A stretch of 10,918 nucleotides of DNA from contig USLW01000040.1 of the NCBI GenBank assembly GCA_900555605.1, positions 1 through 10,918 on the forward strand, read 5' to 3'. Position 1 is the first letter of the stretch, and every line of letters begins with the position of its first letter. The position numbers were made by a program, and so were the translations under genes. Origin of the DNA: an uncultured Clostridium sp. (GTDB lineage: Bacteria > Bacillota > Clostridia > UBA1212 > UBA1255). Positions 1 through 8,135 of the stretch are shown here, in pieces. A model generated the notes under the pieces. That model did no database searches. It was not told where the DNA came from and saw only the letters and a program-made list of their open reading frames with translations.

Positions 1-913
1 CGGCAAGAATAACCACTCCTTTCTTCCCGTCAAATCCATCCATCTCTGTCAGCAGCTGATTCAGCGTCTGCTCTCGTTCGTCATGGCCGCCGCCCAATCC
101 GGCTCCTCTGTGACGCCCTACCGCATCGATCTCATCAATAAAAATAATACAAGGCGCATTCTTTTTGGCCTGCTCAAACAAATCGCGCACGCGGGAAGCG
201 CCTACGCCCACATACATTTCAACAAAATCCGAACCGCTGATGGTAAAAAACGGCACGCCCGCTTCACCTGCTACAGCCTTTGCTAAATACGTTTTACCAG
301 TTCCGGGCGGGCCGACCATAAGAACGCCCTTCGGAATCCGGGCGCCTAAAGCCGAATAGCGTTTGGGATCCTTTAAGAAAGAAACCAGCTCCATAAGCTC
401 CTCTTTTTCTTCCTCTGCCCCCGCAACATCTGCAAATGTGATCTTACTTGTCGTATAAAGCCGCGCACGGCTCTTGCCAAAGCTCATTACACGGTTGGAG
501 CCGGCCTGACCCTGGCTGAGCATGACATACATAAACACCAAGAATAATACGACCAGTAAAATATACGGCAGTAAGGTAACAATAAACGGCACATCTTTCA
601 CTTTCGCCGAATAGGTCACCGGATTTCCCGCTTTGACGGCTGCATTCATTTCCGACTCAAATACATCATAGGAAAGTACAAACATCTCATACGCACCCTG
701 CTTGTATTTTCCGTCTTTGCTGTCCGCCTTCAGCTTGATAACCGCTTTATAATCTTCTAATTCTACAGACTCTACATTCTGTGCTTCAAGTTCTTTTAGA
801 AAATCTGAATATGTTATTTTATCTGCCGATACTAAACTGGAAATAAGCATAACCAGCAGTATGATCACGCCGATAATTACGATATACGGTGATATACTTT
901 TTAATAATTTCAA
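1..913 (-). CDS. ftsH: ATP-dependent zinc metalloprotease FtsH, N-terminal part (3' end outside window)
   Basis: This is a membrane-anchored AAA+ protease that extracts and degrades membrane and regulatory proteins. The first 304 residues are present. A membrane segment spans about residues 7-29, an extracytoplasmic FtsH_ext region about 30-108, and a second membrane segment about 109-133. The AAA+ domain follows, with Walker A GPPGTGKT at 201-208, the pore loop MYVGVG at about 233-238 and Walker B IIFIDEID at about 256-263. The HEXXH zinc-protease site would lie beyond the left edge. I chose the TTG at 913-911 because GGAGGT (926-921) sits 7 bases upstream and the next upstream TTG runs into a stop at once. 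The gene follows hpt by 58 bases, as in the tilS-hprT-ftsH order of Bacillus. The pore aromatic is Tyr rather than the usual Phe, and Tyr follows the Walker A motif where Leu is usual. Both are conservative changes. Identity is near certain; the start is likely. Confidence 0.96.
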   Translation of the reverse strand, partial: MKLLKSISPYIVIIGVIILLVMLISSLVSADKITYSDFLKELEAQNVESVELEDYKAVIKLKADSKDGKYKQGAYEMFVLSYDVFESEMNAAVKAGNPVTYSAKVKDVPFIVTLLPYILLVVLFLVFMYVMLSQGQAGSNRVMSFGKSRARLYTTSKITFADVAGAEEEKEELMELVSFLKDPKRYSALGARIPKGVLMVGPPGTGKTYLAKAVAGEAGVPFFTISGSDFVEMYVGVGASRVRDLFEQAKKNAPCIIFIDEIDAVGRHRGAGLGGGHDEREQTLNQLLTEMDGFDGKKGVVILA

Positions 914-941
914 TAGATCAACCTCCATTCCACAATGTTTA

Positions 942-970
942 ATACTACCATACGAACGGATCCTGCGCAA
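942..970 (-). promoter_or_regulatory. tentative promoter in the hpt-ftsH gap
   Basis: In the gap between hpt and ftsH the minus strand reads TTGCGC (970-965), a 17-base spacer, then TAGTAT (947-942) preceded by TGG, which fits an extended -10 pattern. The match is 3/6 at -35 and 4/6 at -10, so it is weak. It is placed well to give ftsH its own transcript in addition to read-through from tilS-hpt. This is inference from spacing and partial consensus only. Confidence 0.3.
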
Positions 971-971
971 C

Positions 972-1514
972 TTATTTTTGTGTATATACCGATTCCTTTA
1001 AAACACACAAATCCGGAAGATTCCGCAAAATTCCATTGTAGTCCAAACCATATCCTACAACATATCGGTCAGGTATAGTTATGCCCGAATATTCAGCACT
1101 TATTTCAACTTTACGGCGTGCCGGCTTGTCAAAGGCCGTACAGACCTTAACGCTCAGCGGATTCCTTGTTTCAAACAGTTCTTTTAAATATTTCAAGGTA
1201 AGCCCCGTATCAATGATATCTTCTACAATTATGACATGCTTGTCGTTCAGCGGGATATCAATATCTTTCAGCAGGCGTACGACTCCGGAAGATTTGGTAG
1301 AAGCGCCATAGCTGGATACAGCAATAAAGTCCATTTGTACAGGTATGGTAATCTGTCTCACCAGATCGGCCATAAACACAAACCCGCCTTTCAGCACGCC
1401 GATCAGCACAAGATTTGTCCCCTGATAATCCCGGCTGATTTCAGCGCCCAGCCGCTTTGTCATTCCTGCAATTTCTTCTTTGGATACTAAAACGCTTTCA
1501 ACATATTCCTTCAT
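972..1514 (-). CDS. hpt: hypoxanthine phosphoribosyltransferase
   Basis: This is a purine salvage enzyme that transfers phosphoribose from PRPP to hypoxanthine (and usually guanine), giving IMP or GMP in the cytoplasm. The 180-residue product has the normal family length. The PRPP-binding signature [14 protein letters not shown] lies at about residues 93-106. Upstream is the conserved [13 protein letters not shown] segment, and near the C-terminus [13 protein letters not shown], typical of the base-binding part of bacterial HPRTs. The ATG at 1514 has GGAGGA (1526-1521) 6 bases upstream. It lies 23 bases after tilS and 58 before ftsH, the conserved tilS-hpt-ftsH arrangement, so co-transcription is likely. 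In Bacillus and Listeria, HprT and TilS are reported to act with FtsH expression; nothing here tests that. Nothing is unusual in the protein. Confidence 0.97.
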   Translation of the reverse strand: MKEYVESVLVSKEEIAGMTKRLGAEISRDYQGTNLVLIGVLKGGFVFMADLVRQITIPVQMDFIAVSSYGASTKSSGVVRLLKDIDIPLNDKHVIIVEDIIDTGLTLKYLKELFETRNPLSVKVCTAFDKPARRKVEISAEYSGITIPDRYVVGYGLDYNGILRNLPDLCVLKESVYTQK

Positions 1515-1537
1515 GATTCATCCTCCGTTATCATTTA

Positions 1538-3034
1538 TCACGCATGCGTATCATCTATCTGTAAAATTATAGAAGTCTCTTCCGTAACCGGCGCCTCCGC
1601 ACCACGGCGTATCCCGGGAATCCAGATAACCGTATTCCCAACGGCAAATAACGCGGTTTCCCGGCGGCGGTAAGATGGAACCTTGCTGTCAATCAAAAAT
1701 TTCCGCAGCAGTTTCCCTCCCGCTGCGCCGAAAGGGGTAAAATAGTCGCCTTCTGTCATTGTACGCAGAACCAGCGGCTGCCCCGCTTTCCGTATATGGG
1801 CCAGCAGCAGATGGTAGTCAAAATATGCCCGTTGCAGCCCATCTTCCGAAATTTTCCGCAAAAAAGCAGGATCTTCTTTGGGATATTGATAAATAAAACA
1901 GACTGTGCCGTCCGCCGGAATACAGATACCGGTTTCGTCCAGAATTACAGCCGGCAGGACAGCTTTCTCCGCAGGGCTGCCGCTGTCTTGCTGCGGCACG
2001 GCAGGCTTTATAAAAAAACGCGCAAAATGATATTCTCTGCGGCACATGCCGTTTTGGGGAAGTTCAATACAGGTGCCGTTTATCCCGTCTTTCAAGAAAA
2101 AACGGATTCGTTCTGTTGTCTTATAATCAATTCCCGTCTCCGCAGGAAACAAAAGCTTTCCGTTCTGTGTCATTTCAGACAATACACGTATGATCAGGCG
2201 CCGCTGAATCGCCTCATGCAATCCTGCAAACGCAGAAAGATCAACCAAAAAATCCGTACGCGCCGTACCGGCTTCCCCGGATTCCTCCTTTGTGACTGCA
2301 GCGCGGTAAGCTTCCCCTGCCTGCAGTTTCAAGTACGCCTGATCCGCTGAGGCCAGATCTGAAAGCATAATCAATTTATCTTCAATGCGGGGGGTCAAAT
2401 GCGCTTTCAGAAACGGTATGACGCGAAGGCGGATCCGATTCCGTTCATATGTTTCATCCGTATTCGTCAGATCCTCACGCGGCACAACGCCATATGCCCG
2501 GCAGACCATTTCCGTTTCTCTGCGGTCAAAATCTAAAATCGGACGGATAATCTGATCCCTTTGATATGCAATGCCTTTCAGACCCTCTATGGAACAGCCC
2601 CGCGCCAGATTGTGCACGATGGTTTCAACACGATCCGTTTTGGTATGCGCAACGGCAATACACGCATTTTCCGCAGACGCCGTCTCCTGAAGAAAGGCAT
2701 AGCGCAGATTGCGCGCCGCCTCTTCTAAACTGATGCCCTGTTCTTTGGCTGCTTTGGGAACATCTCCGCGGCCCACAGCAAGCCGAATTCCGTTTTCTGC
2801 GCAGAAGGTCCGCACGAAAGCCTCGTCTTCATCGGCATCGCAGCCTCTGATCATATGATTATAATGTACACAGAGCAGCCTTTCTCTTTGCAGATACCGC
2901 ATAAGAAACAAAAGCATGCACATAGAATCCGCGCCGCCGGATATTGCAGCAGCTACCCCTGTAGCTTCCGTGAGCTTCAGCCGATCTCTTGCGCACAATA
3001 AAAATTTATAATAAAGCGCTTCTATAGTTTCCAT
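1538..3034 (-). CDS. tilS: tRNA(Ile)-lysidine synthase TilS
   Basis: TilS converts cytidine 34 of the AUA-decoding tRNA-Ile(CAU) to lysidine using ATP and lysine, so that the tRNA reads AUA instead of AUG; it is normally essential. The 498-residue product has the N-type ATP pyrophosphatase PP-loop ISGGADS at 31-37. HYNHMIR follows (the family's NH-x-x-R element), then AHTKTDRVET at about 148-157, RPILDFDR, and DLTNTDETYERNRIR. A C-terminal TilS domain contains KLLRKFLIDSKVP and WIPGIRRG. The element after the PP-loop departs from the HHxDDQxET of Bacillus but keeps the second Asp and the ET. The ATG at 3034 has only a weak Shine-Dalgarno (AGGA, about 12 bases away) that overlaps the end of dnaB, suggesting translational coupling. 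The gap to dnaB is 14 bases. Confidence 0.95.
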   Translation of the reverse strand: METIEALYYKFLLCARDRLKLTEATGVAAAISGGADSMCMLLFLMRYLQRERLLCVHYNHMIRGCDADEDEAFVRTFCAENGIRLAVGRGDVPKAAKEQGISLEEAARNLRYAFLQETASAENACIAVAHTKTDRVETIVHNLARGCSIEGLKGIAYQRDQIIRPILDFDRRETEMVCRAYGVVPREDLTNTDETYERNRIRLRVIPFLKAHLTPRIEDKLIMLSDLASADQAYLKLQAGEAYRAAVTKEESGEAGTARTDFLVDLSAFAGLHEAIQRRLIIRVLSEMTQNGKLLFPAETGIDYKTTERIRFFLKDGINGTCIELPQNGMCRREYHFARFFIKPAVPQQDSGSPAEKAVLPAVILDETGICIPADGTVCFIYQYPKEDPAFLRKISEDGLQRAYFDYHLLLAHIRKAGQPLVLRTMTEGDYFTPFGAAGGKLLRKFLIDSKVPSYRRRETALFAVGNTVIWIPGIRRGAEAPVTEETSIILQIDDTHA

Positions 3035-3048
3035 GCCGAAAATCCGTC

Positions 3049-4377
3049 CTACTGCTGAAATGCCATATTTCTGAACTGCATTCTTGTGGGTTCAAAGGAA
3101 AGCTTAATCGTCCCCGTCGATCCGTTTCGATGTTTTGCAACAATAACCTCCGCTACATTTTTAAATTCTGTTTCCGGATTATAATAGTCGTCACGGTACA
3201 AAAATATGACGATATCTGCATCCTGCTCAATGGCGCCGGATTCTCTCAGATCACTGAGCATGGGCCGCTTATCCCCACGCTGCTCTACGCTTCGGCTCAG
3301 CTGAGAACCCACAATCACCGGTATATTCAATTCTCTCGCCATTACCTTTAACGACCGGGAGATATCAGAAACCTCCTGTACACGGTTGTCGTTTCTGCCG
3401 CCGCTCTGCATAAGCTGCAAATAGTCCACCACTACCAGCTTGATATCCTTTTCCAGCTTTAATTTCCGGCATTTGGCACGGATTGCGGAAATACTGATAT
3501 CTGTGGAATCATCAAAATAAATTGGCGCATCTCCTAAAGACGGAAGCGCGGCAGCAAGCTTTTTCCAATCAGAATCCAAAAGCTCTCCGCTGCGCAGCTT
3601 TTCGTTTTCAACCTCTGATTCCGCGCTGAGCATACGGCTGACCAGCTGCTCCTTTGACATTTCTAAGTTGAACACCGCTACCGGATAATTTTTTTTCACT
3701 GCCGCGTATTGTGCGATATTCAGCATAATCGCGGTTTTTCCCATCCCGGGCCTTGCCGCAATTAGTATCAGATCAGAATTATGCAGACCGGAAAGCTTTT
3801 TATCTAAATCTACAAATCCGGTGGGAATCCCCGGCAGCCCTTTATGCATTGCCAATTCCGCAAGATTACTGTATACATCCGGAAGTACATCTCCTATTTT
3901 GACATATGCCCTGCCGGAGCGATTCTGTGATACCTGAAAGATCGCTTTTTCAGCTGACTCAAGAATTCCGGACACATCCCCCTCCGGTTCATAGGCCATA
4001 GCGGAAATTTCCTGCGCGCATTTGATCAGACGGCGCTGAATAGATTTCTCCGCTACAATCGCGGCATATTGCTTTGCGTTTGCTGCCAGCGGCACCTCGT
4101 CTGCCAAAGAGGCTACATAGGGAATTCCGCCCACATTCTGCAGCTGTCCCGCAGCGGACAAGACTTCTGTGACCGTAACAATATCTACGGGCTGATTTTT
4201 TCCGAACAGCTGCAGCATAGCGCTGAAAATTGCCGCATGATCCTTCCGGTAGAAATCCTCCGGCTTTATGATCTCAATCACTTCCAGCAGCATATCGGAA
4301 TCTATCAGTACTGCGCCCAATACTGATTTTTCCGCATCTATATTATTCGGCGGTATTTTTCCTGTTTTGTTATCCAT
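3049..4377 (-). CDS. dnaB: replicative DNA helicase DnaB (DnaC in Bacillus naming)
   Basis: This is the hexameric ring helicase that unwinds DNA 5' to 3' at the replication fork and recruits primase. The 442-residue product has normal length. The N-terminal all-helical DnaB domain begins at PPNNIDAEKSVLGA (about 9-22). A linker precedes the RecA-like core with Walker A ARPGMGKT at 208-215, the catalytic Glu in VFNLEMS (E239), and Walker B VVVDYLQL at 315-322. SQLSRSVEQR and DLRESGAIEQDAD motifs follow at about 358-388, and KHRNG at 415-419. No intein interrupts the core. The ATG at 4377 has GGAAG 7 bases upstream. The gene follows rplI by 46 bases, the common Bacillota order gdpP-rplI-dnaB, and is followed 14 bases later by tilS, so all probably share a transcript. 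Confidence 0.98.
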   Translation of the reverse strand: MDNKTGKIPPNNIDAEKSVLGAVLIDSDMLLEVIEIIKPEDFYRKDHAAIFSAMLQLFGKNQPVDIVTVTEVLSAAGQLQNVGGIPYVASLADEVPLAANAKQYAAIVAEKSIQRRLIKCAQEISAMAYEPEGDVSGILESAEKAIFQVSQNRSGRAYVKIGDVLPDVYSNLAELAMHKGLPGIPTGFVDLDKKLSGLHNSDLILIAARPGMGKTAIMLNIAQYAAVKKNYPVAVFNLEMSKEQLVSRMLSAESEVENEKLRSGELLDSDWKKLAAALPSLGDAPIYFDDSTDISISAIRAKCRKLKLEKDIKLVVVDYLQLMQSGGRNDNRVQEVSDISRSLKVMARELNIPVIVGSQLSRSVEQRGDKRPMLSDLRESGAIEQDADIVIFLYRDDYYNPETEFKNVAEVIVAKHRNGSTGTIKLSFEPTRMQFRNMAFQQ

Positions 4378-4423
4378 ATGTGTTCTTCCGTTGATAAACC
4401 GTAATCATGAATGACCGTTATCT

Positions 4424-4870
4424 CTATCCGGCTACAATCATAACCGTAAATTCCGCCGTCACACCGCTGTATATTTTCGCCTCAATGGTATGCGCTCCGG
4501 TCGTTTTCAGCGGATCGCTCAATACAATTTTTTTCTTGTCCAACGCTACCCCGAGCTGTGAAGCCGCAGCATCTGCAATGTCCTTGCTTGCAATTGCGCC
4601 GAACAGCTTTCCGTTCTCCCCTGCTTTTGCGTGGATCGTAACCGTTTTTCCATTCAGTGCCGCAGCAGATGCTTTTGCCGCATCTATTTCCCGCTGCTTC
4701 TTCGTCTCAGCAGCCTGCTGCTTATTCTTTACTTCATTCATATTTCCGGTCGTTGCTTCTACAGCAAGCCCCTTCGGAAGCAGGTAGTTTTTGGCATATC
4801 CATCGCTGACCGTAACGACGGAATCCTTTTTTCCCAGACTCTTTACATCCTGCTTCAAAATCACCTTCAT
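4424..4870 (-). CDS. rplI: large-subunit ribosomal protein L9
   Basis: L9 is an elongated 50S protein bound near the base of the L1 stalk that helps keep reading frame. The 148-residue product starts MKVILKQDVKSLGKK and carries the L9 signature SDGYAKNYLLPKGLA at about 22-36. A long connecting helix rich in Lys/Ala/Gln and a C-terminal domain with GKLFGAIASKDIADA follow. Its length matches the family. An in-frame GTG at 4879 would add three residues, but AGGAG (4886-4882 region) is only one base from it. The ATG at 4870 is about 10 bases from AGGAG and gives the canonical N-terminus, so I chose it. The Shine-Dalgarno overlaps the gdpP stop codon, which suggests translational coupling. Confidence 0.97.
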   Translation of the reverse strand: MKVILKQDVKSLGKKDSVVTVSDGYAKNYLLPKGLAVEATTGNMNEVKNKQQAAETKKQREIDAAKASAAALNGKTVTIHAKAGENGKLFGAIASKDIADAAASQLGVALDKKKIVLSDPLKTTGAHTIEAKIYSGVTAEFTVMIVAG

Positions 4871-4883
4871 GACACTCACACTC

Positions 4884-6899
4884 CTAATTATTTAAATAAT
4901 CCTCAATATTTTTAATTAACAGCTTTTCCGCATAATCCATAGACACGTCAGGCAGCGCCGCGCCGGCGGCAGTCAAATGTCCGCCGCCGCCCATCCGTTC
5001 CAGAATCACCTGGACATTGATCTCCCCTAAAGATCTGCCGCTGATGGCAATTCCGCCGCCATCCTCCGCAAGCACAAAGGACGCATCGATTCCGGAAACG
5101 CCGAGCATTTGATCGGCAGATAAAGCAGCAATAAATTTCGGGTTTTTGATATGCGGCCCGCATTTTGCAATTGCAATATTTCCGGCAACGATTCGAGAAG
5201 ATCCCGTTACTTCACAAACCTTCGAAAAGGTCGCATAGTCCGGCTGAAAATATTGACGGACAGAAATCGTATCCACACCCTGCCCGCGCAGAAAAGAAGC
5301 CGCCTCAAAAGTTCTGATCCCGGTCTTAAAAGTAAAATTCTTCGTATCAACTAAAATACCAGCATATAAAGCCTCCGCCTCTACGGTAGGAATCGATAGA
5401 TTCGGTTTAAAATAAGTCAATATTTCTATCAGCAGCTCGCTTGTGGAAGAGGCATAGGTTTCTGAATAATCCAAAACTGTATCCCGGATATAATCCGCCC
5501 CACGGCGGTGGTGATCAATCACAGCAATTCGTGCCGCATAATCCAATACCTTCGGACTTTCCGTCAATCCCTGCCGATACGTATCCACCACAACCACCAG
5601 AGTATTGTCATCAATCAGATTCAGCGCATAGCTGGTATTAATAAAAACGTCTTCATATTCGCTCATGGAATTCAACTTATTCATCATGGCATGGATAGAC
5701 TGATTCTCATTATTCAGAATAATATTTGCTTTCTTATGGATCAGGCACGCGGCACGATAAACAGCTAAGCAGGACCCAAGGGCATCCATATCACAGTTGC
5801 TGTGTCCCATAATCAAAACACGGGAACTTTTATCCAACTCTTCCTTCAGCAGATTGGAAATGACCCGCGCCTTCACCTTTGTACGGCGTTCCATTTCAAT
5901 ATTGCTTCCGCCGTAATAGGTATCCTTTCCCCCGATTCGGATAATCGCCTGATCTCCGCCTCGGCTCAGAGCTAAATCCACAGCAGCCGCGGCATTTTTA
6001 TAATTTTCCTGAACAGATGCTCCGTGGGCAGAAATGCCGATACTTAACGTAACCGGTATTTTATTGCCGGCTGCAATTTTTTTTGCTGAATCCAATACCG
6101 TAAATTTATTTTTTTCCAGATCCTTTAGATATTTATCTTCAATCAACAGCAGATAGCGGTCCCTGACCATCTTACGCACGACGGCATTATGATCCGCAAG
6201 CCACTTTTCAAAAATTTTTCCGAGTTCTACTGTAATCTGGTTGATCACAGCCTCCCCGCTGGACTGATAAATCTCTTCATAGCTGTCAATTACAAGTTCA
6301 CCTACGGCAACACGCTGTTCCTGATATCGTTCCTGCAATCTGACAAAATCAGTCACCTCAACAAAGCAGAGCATGACAGACAGCAAGTCTTCTTTTCCCC
6401 GCTTTTCAGCATTGATGATATGATAATAGACATGAAAGGTTCTGTCTTCTATTTCCGCTTCAAAAAACAGATCCGGCTCATCCGCCGCCAGCCTGCCCTT
6501 CACACGCAGAAAAAAAATCTCTTTTATTGTGGGCTTAATCAGCCTTTTATCCGAAAAGATCAGTTCAAAATTTTTATTATACCAAAGCACGTTGCCCTTT
6601 TCCGTAAGAAATAACAACGGCAGCTGAAAATCGCCTACATTTCCTTCTCGAAATCCATTTGATTTTGCATTCCGGTAAAAGGCCAGATTCTTAATATTCC
6701 TTACGGCAGCTTTCTTTTTTAATACTGAGACAGCAACATTTATCCCGATTATTAAAATTAAAATCACCAGTAACGCTGTCAGATTCAGATATCGTTTCCG
6801 CTCAATCAGATCGTATGCCCAAAACGTCAGGACCATCAAGGAAAAGATGAAGTTCACGATACTCATATTTATTTTTGCTATGAATCGAAATAGTCTCAT
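4884..6899 (-). CDS. gdpP: cyclic-di-AMP phosphodiesterase GdpP (YybT family)
   Basis: GdpP is a membrane-bound enzyme that hydrolyses the second messenger c-di-AMP to pApA, affecting osmolyte transport and cell-wall homeostasis. The 671-residue product has two membrane segments (about 14-31 and 39-60) and a PAS-like region (about 91-187). A degenerate GGDEF domain follows (about 195-325, with LSRGGDQAIIRI instead of an active GGDEF site), then the DHH and DHHA1 phosphoesterase domains. Metal-site motifs are visible: GHSNCDMDALGS (H366, D370, D372), VVVDT (D439), IDHHRR (462-467) and GILVDTKNF (D518). GGGGH is at 637-641. All catalytic ligands look intact. The ATG at 6899 has GGAGGA 11 bases upstream. 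It is the first gene after the rpsR terminator and leads the gdpP-rplI-dnaB run. I could not pick out a convincing promoter for it. Confidence 0.96.
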   Translation of the reverse strand: MRLFRFIAKINMSIVNFIFSLMVLTFWAYDLIERKRYLNLTALLVILILIIGINVAVSVLKKKAAVRNIKNLAFYRNAKSNGFREGNVGDFQLPLLFLTEKGNVLWYNKNFELIFSDKRLIKPTIKEIFFLRVKGRLAADEPDLFFEAEIEDRTFHVYYHIINAEKRGKEDLLSVMLCFVEVTDFVRLQERYQEQRVAVGELVIDSYEEIYQSSGEAVINQITVELGKIFEKWLADHNAVVRKMVRDRYLLLIEDKYLKDLEKNKFTVLDSAKKIAAGNKIPVTLSIGISAHGASVQENYKNAAAAVDLALSRGGDQAIIRIGGKDTYYGGSNIEMERRTKVKARVISNLLKEELDKSSRVLIMGHSNCDMDALGSCLAVYRAACLIHKKANIILNNENQSIHAMMNKLNSMSEYEDVFINTSYALNLIDDNTLVVVVDTYRQGLTESPKVLDYAARIAVIDHHRRGADYIRDTVLDYSETYASSTSELLIEILTYFKPNLSIPTVEAEALYAGILVDTKNFTFKTGIRTFEAASFLRGQGVDTISVRQYFQPDYATFSKVCEVTGSSRIVAGNIAIAKCGPHIKNPKFIAALSADQMLGVSGIDASFVLAEDGGGIAISGRSLGEINVQVILERMGGGGHLTAAGAALPDVSMDYAEKLLIKNIEDYLNN

Positions 6900-6968
6900 A
6901 TAAAATCTGATCCTCCGAAAGCGTCCTGCAGAGATTTAGAGATTTCATGAAAGATAAAGTTTCATACG

Positions 6969-7014
6969 AAAAACAAAAATGGTGCAGCCGGCGAAAAACG
7001 CAGGCAGCACCATT
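6969..7014 (-). terminator. strong intrinsic terminator after rpsR
   Basis: On the minus strand the RNA folds with arms AAUGGUGC/GCACCAUU, then GCC/GGC, then GCG/CGC around a UUUUU loop, with only two single mismatches. UUUGUUUUU follows immediately (6977-6969). It lies 15 bases after the rpsR stop and closes the rpsF-ssb-rpsR transcript. It separates that operon from gdpP. Confidence 0.93.
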
Positions 7015-7029
7015 CCTTTTCCAATCGGA

Positions 7030-7317
7030 TTAATCCGCTGAGAAAGGCATCAAGGCAACATGTCTTGCACGTTTGACTGCAATCGTCAATTGCCGCTGGT
7101 GCTTTGCACAATTCCCGGAAATTCTTCTCGGAAGGATCTTTCCTCTTTCTGAGACAAACTTTCTCAGTTTGTTGATTTCCTTATAATCAATGGACTGCGC
7201 TTTCTCTACACAGAACGGACAAACCTTTTTTCTGCTTCTTCTTTGTCTCATTCCGCCTTTGCCTTCGCCTTTATCATATCCGTCTTTTCCGGATTTTTCT
7301 TTTTTTGCATAGGGCAT
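7030..7317 (-). CDS. rpsR: small-subunit ribosomal protein S18, cysteine-containing form
   Basis: S18 binds the 30S platform together with S6. The core [18 protein letters not shown] through [17 protein letters not shown] and [20 protein letters not shown] is unmistakable S18. The 95-residue product is longer than many S18 proteins because of a basic, Gly-rich, probably disordered N-terminal tail of about 28 residues. Cys33, Cys36, Cys70 and His73 form a C-x2-C ... C-x2-H set, the potential metal-binding form of S18. The start is ambiguous: ATG at 7317 is 11 bases from the perfect AAAGGAGG, while an in-frame GTG at 7323 is 5 bases away and would add two residues. I prefer ATG for codon strength. 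It is the last gene of the rpsF-ssb-rpsR operon, 44 bases after ssb. Confidence 0.96.
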   Translation of the reverse strand: MPYAKKEKSGKDGYDKGEGKGGMRQRRSRKKVCPFCVEKAQSIDYKEINKLRKFVSERGKILPRRISGNCAKHQRQLTIAVKRARHVALMPFSAD

Positions 7318-7361
7318 AATCACTTACGCCTCCTTTCCGTTCATTTCAAATAGCCTCCGAC

Positions 7362-7841
7362 TCAAAACGGTACATCGTCATCGTCTTCATCCAACGCATA
7401 ATAGCCGTCCGGAGAGGATGCCTGGGAATAAGGTTCTATTGAAGAGGCCGTCCCCGACTTTTCTCCGGTCCGCTCTCCTCCGTAAGCCGGCGGCGGTACC
7501 AACCCCATCTGTGATGCGTCCTGCCGTTTGCTTTCACAAAACTCAACTTCGTCCGCAACAACTTCCGTCGCATAATGACGTTTGCCTTCCGCATCCTCCC
7601 AAGAGCGCACCTGAATGGAACCGACAACAGCAATTCTGCTGCCTTTTGTAAAATACTTATTTACAAATTCACCGGTCGAACGCCATGCGATAACGGGAAT
7701 GAAATCTGCCTGCGGCTGATTCTCCGATTTATATCTTCTGTCTACCGCTACCGTAAATTGGCATACCGCCGTATTGTTGTTCGCAGTATATCGAAGCTCC
7801 GGATCCCGTGCAAGTCTGCCGATCAAAACAACCTTATTCAT
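7362..7841 (-). CDS. ssb: single-stranded DNA-binding protein SSB
   Basis: SSB coats single-stranded DNA during replication, repair and recombination and recruits partner proteins by its acidic tip. The 159-residue product has the OB-fold from MNKVVLIGRLARDPELRY through FTVAVDRRY, FIPVIAWRSTGEFVNKYFTKGSRIAVVGSIQVRSW to ATEVVADEVEF (about 1-105). A Gly/Ser/Pro-rich linker and the interaction tip DEDDDDVPF follow. A GTG at 7850 is in frame three codons upstream. The ATG at 7841 gives the canonical N-terminus, and AGGTGA (7852-7847) sits 5 bases before it, overlapping the rpsF stop, so I chose the ATG. This implies tight translational coupling to rpsF. Confidence 0.97.
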   Translation of the reverse strand: MNKVVLIGRLARDPELRYTANNNTAVCQFTVAVDRRYKSENQPQADFIPVIAWRSTGEFVNKYFTKGSRIAVVGSIQVRSWEDAEGKRHYATEVVADEVEFCESKRQDASQMGLVPPPAYGGERTGEKSGTASSIEPYSQASSPDGYYALDEDDDDVPF

Positions 7842-7850
7842 TTTTTTCAC

Positions 7851-8135
7851 CTAACCTTCTCTTCTCAATACAAGATATCTCAAAATACCTTCCGTAATTT
7901 TGAAAACCCTTTCCAGTTCAGCTGGGAACTGCGGATCCGCTTCAAAGGTCGCAAGCACATAATATCCTTCATTGTAATCTTGTATGGGATACGCAAGACG
8001 TCTTTTGCCCCACTCGGCAAAGGTCTCAACCGTACCTGCCGATTCAAGCATGGACTTAAACTTCTCAACAACAGACTTAATTCCTTCTTCACCCAGATCC
8101 GGGTTCACGATAAACATCACTTCATATTTGTTCAT
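7851..8135 (-). CDS. rpsF: small-subunit ribosomal protein S6
   Basis: S6 binds S18 and the central domain of 16S rRNA in the 30S platform. The 94-residue product MNKYEVMFIVNPDLGEEGIK ... FAEWGKRRLAYPIQDYNEGYYVLATFEA ... RYLVLRREG matches the family in length and pattern. An open frame extends 13 codons upstream, but the ATG at 8135 has a near-perfect GGAGGTG (8150-8144) 8 bases away and gives the normal N-terminus, so I start there. It is the first gene of the operon and is preceded by a strong promoter and a structured leader. Expression is probably feedback-controlled by the S6:S18 complex through that leader. Confidence 0.97.
   Translation of the reverse strand: MNKYEVMFIVNPDLGEEGIKSVVEKFKSMLESAGTVETFAEWGKRRLAYPIQDYNEGYYVLATFEADPQFPAELERVFKITEGILRYLVLRREG

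Noticed and set aside
1796..2350. 184-codon plus-strand open frame opposite tilS
   Set aside because: It is antisense to a clearly coding tilS, shows low-complexity shadow composition and matches no recognised family.
6900..6968. Promoter for gdpP in the gap after the rpsR terminator
   Set aside because: TATCTT-like and TTGTTT-like hexamers exist on the minus strand, but the spacing is about 14 bases and the matches are poor. A promoter is expected here, but none can be supported.
7318..7323. GTG start for rpsR two codons upstream
   Set aside because: It is 5 bases from GGAGG, so it remains possible, but ATG at 7317 is the stronger codon and within reach of the same ribosome binding site. 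The difference is two residues.
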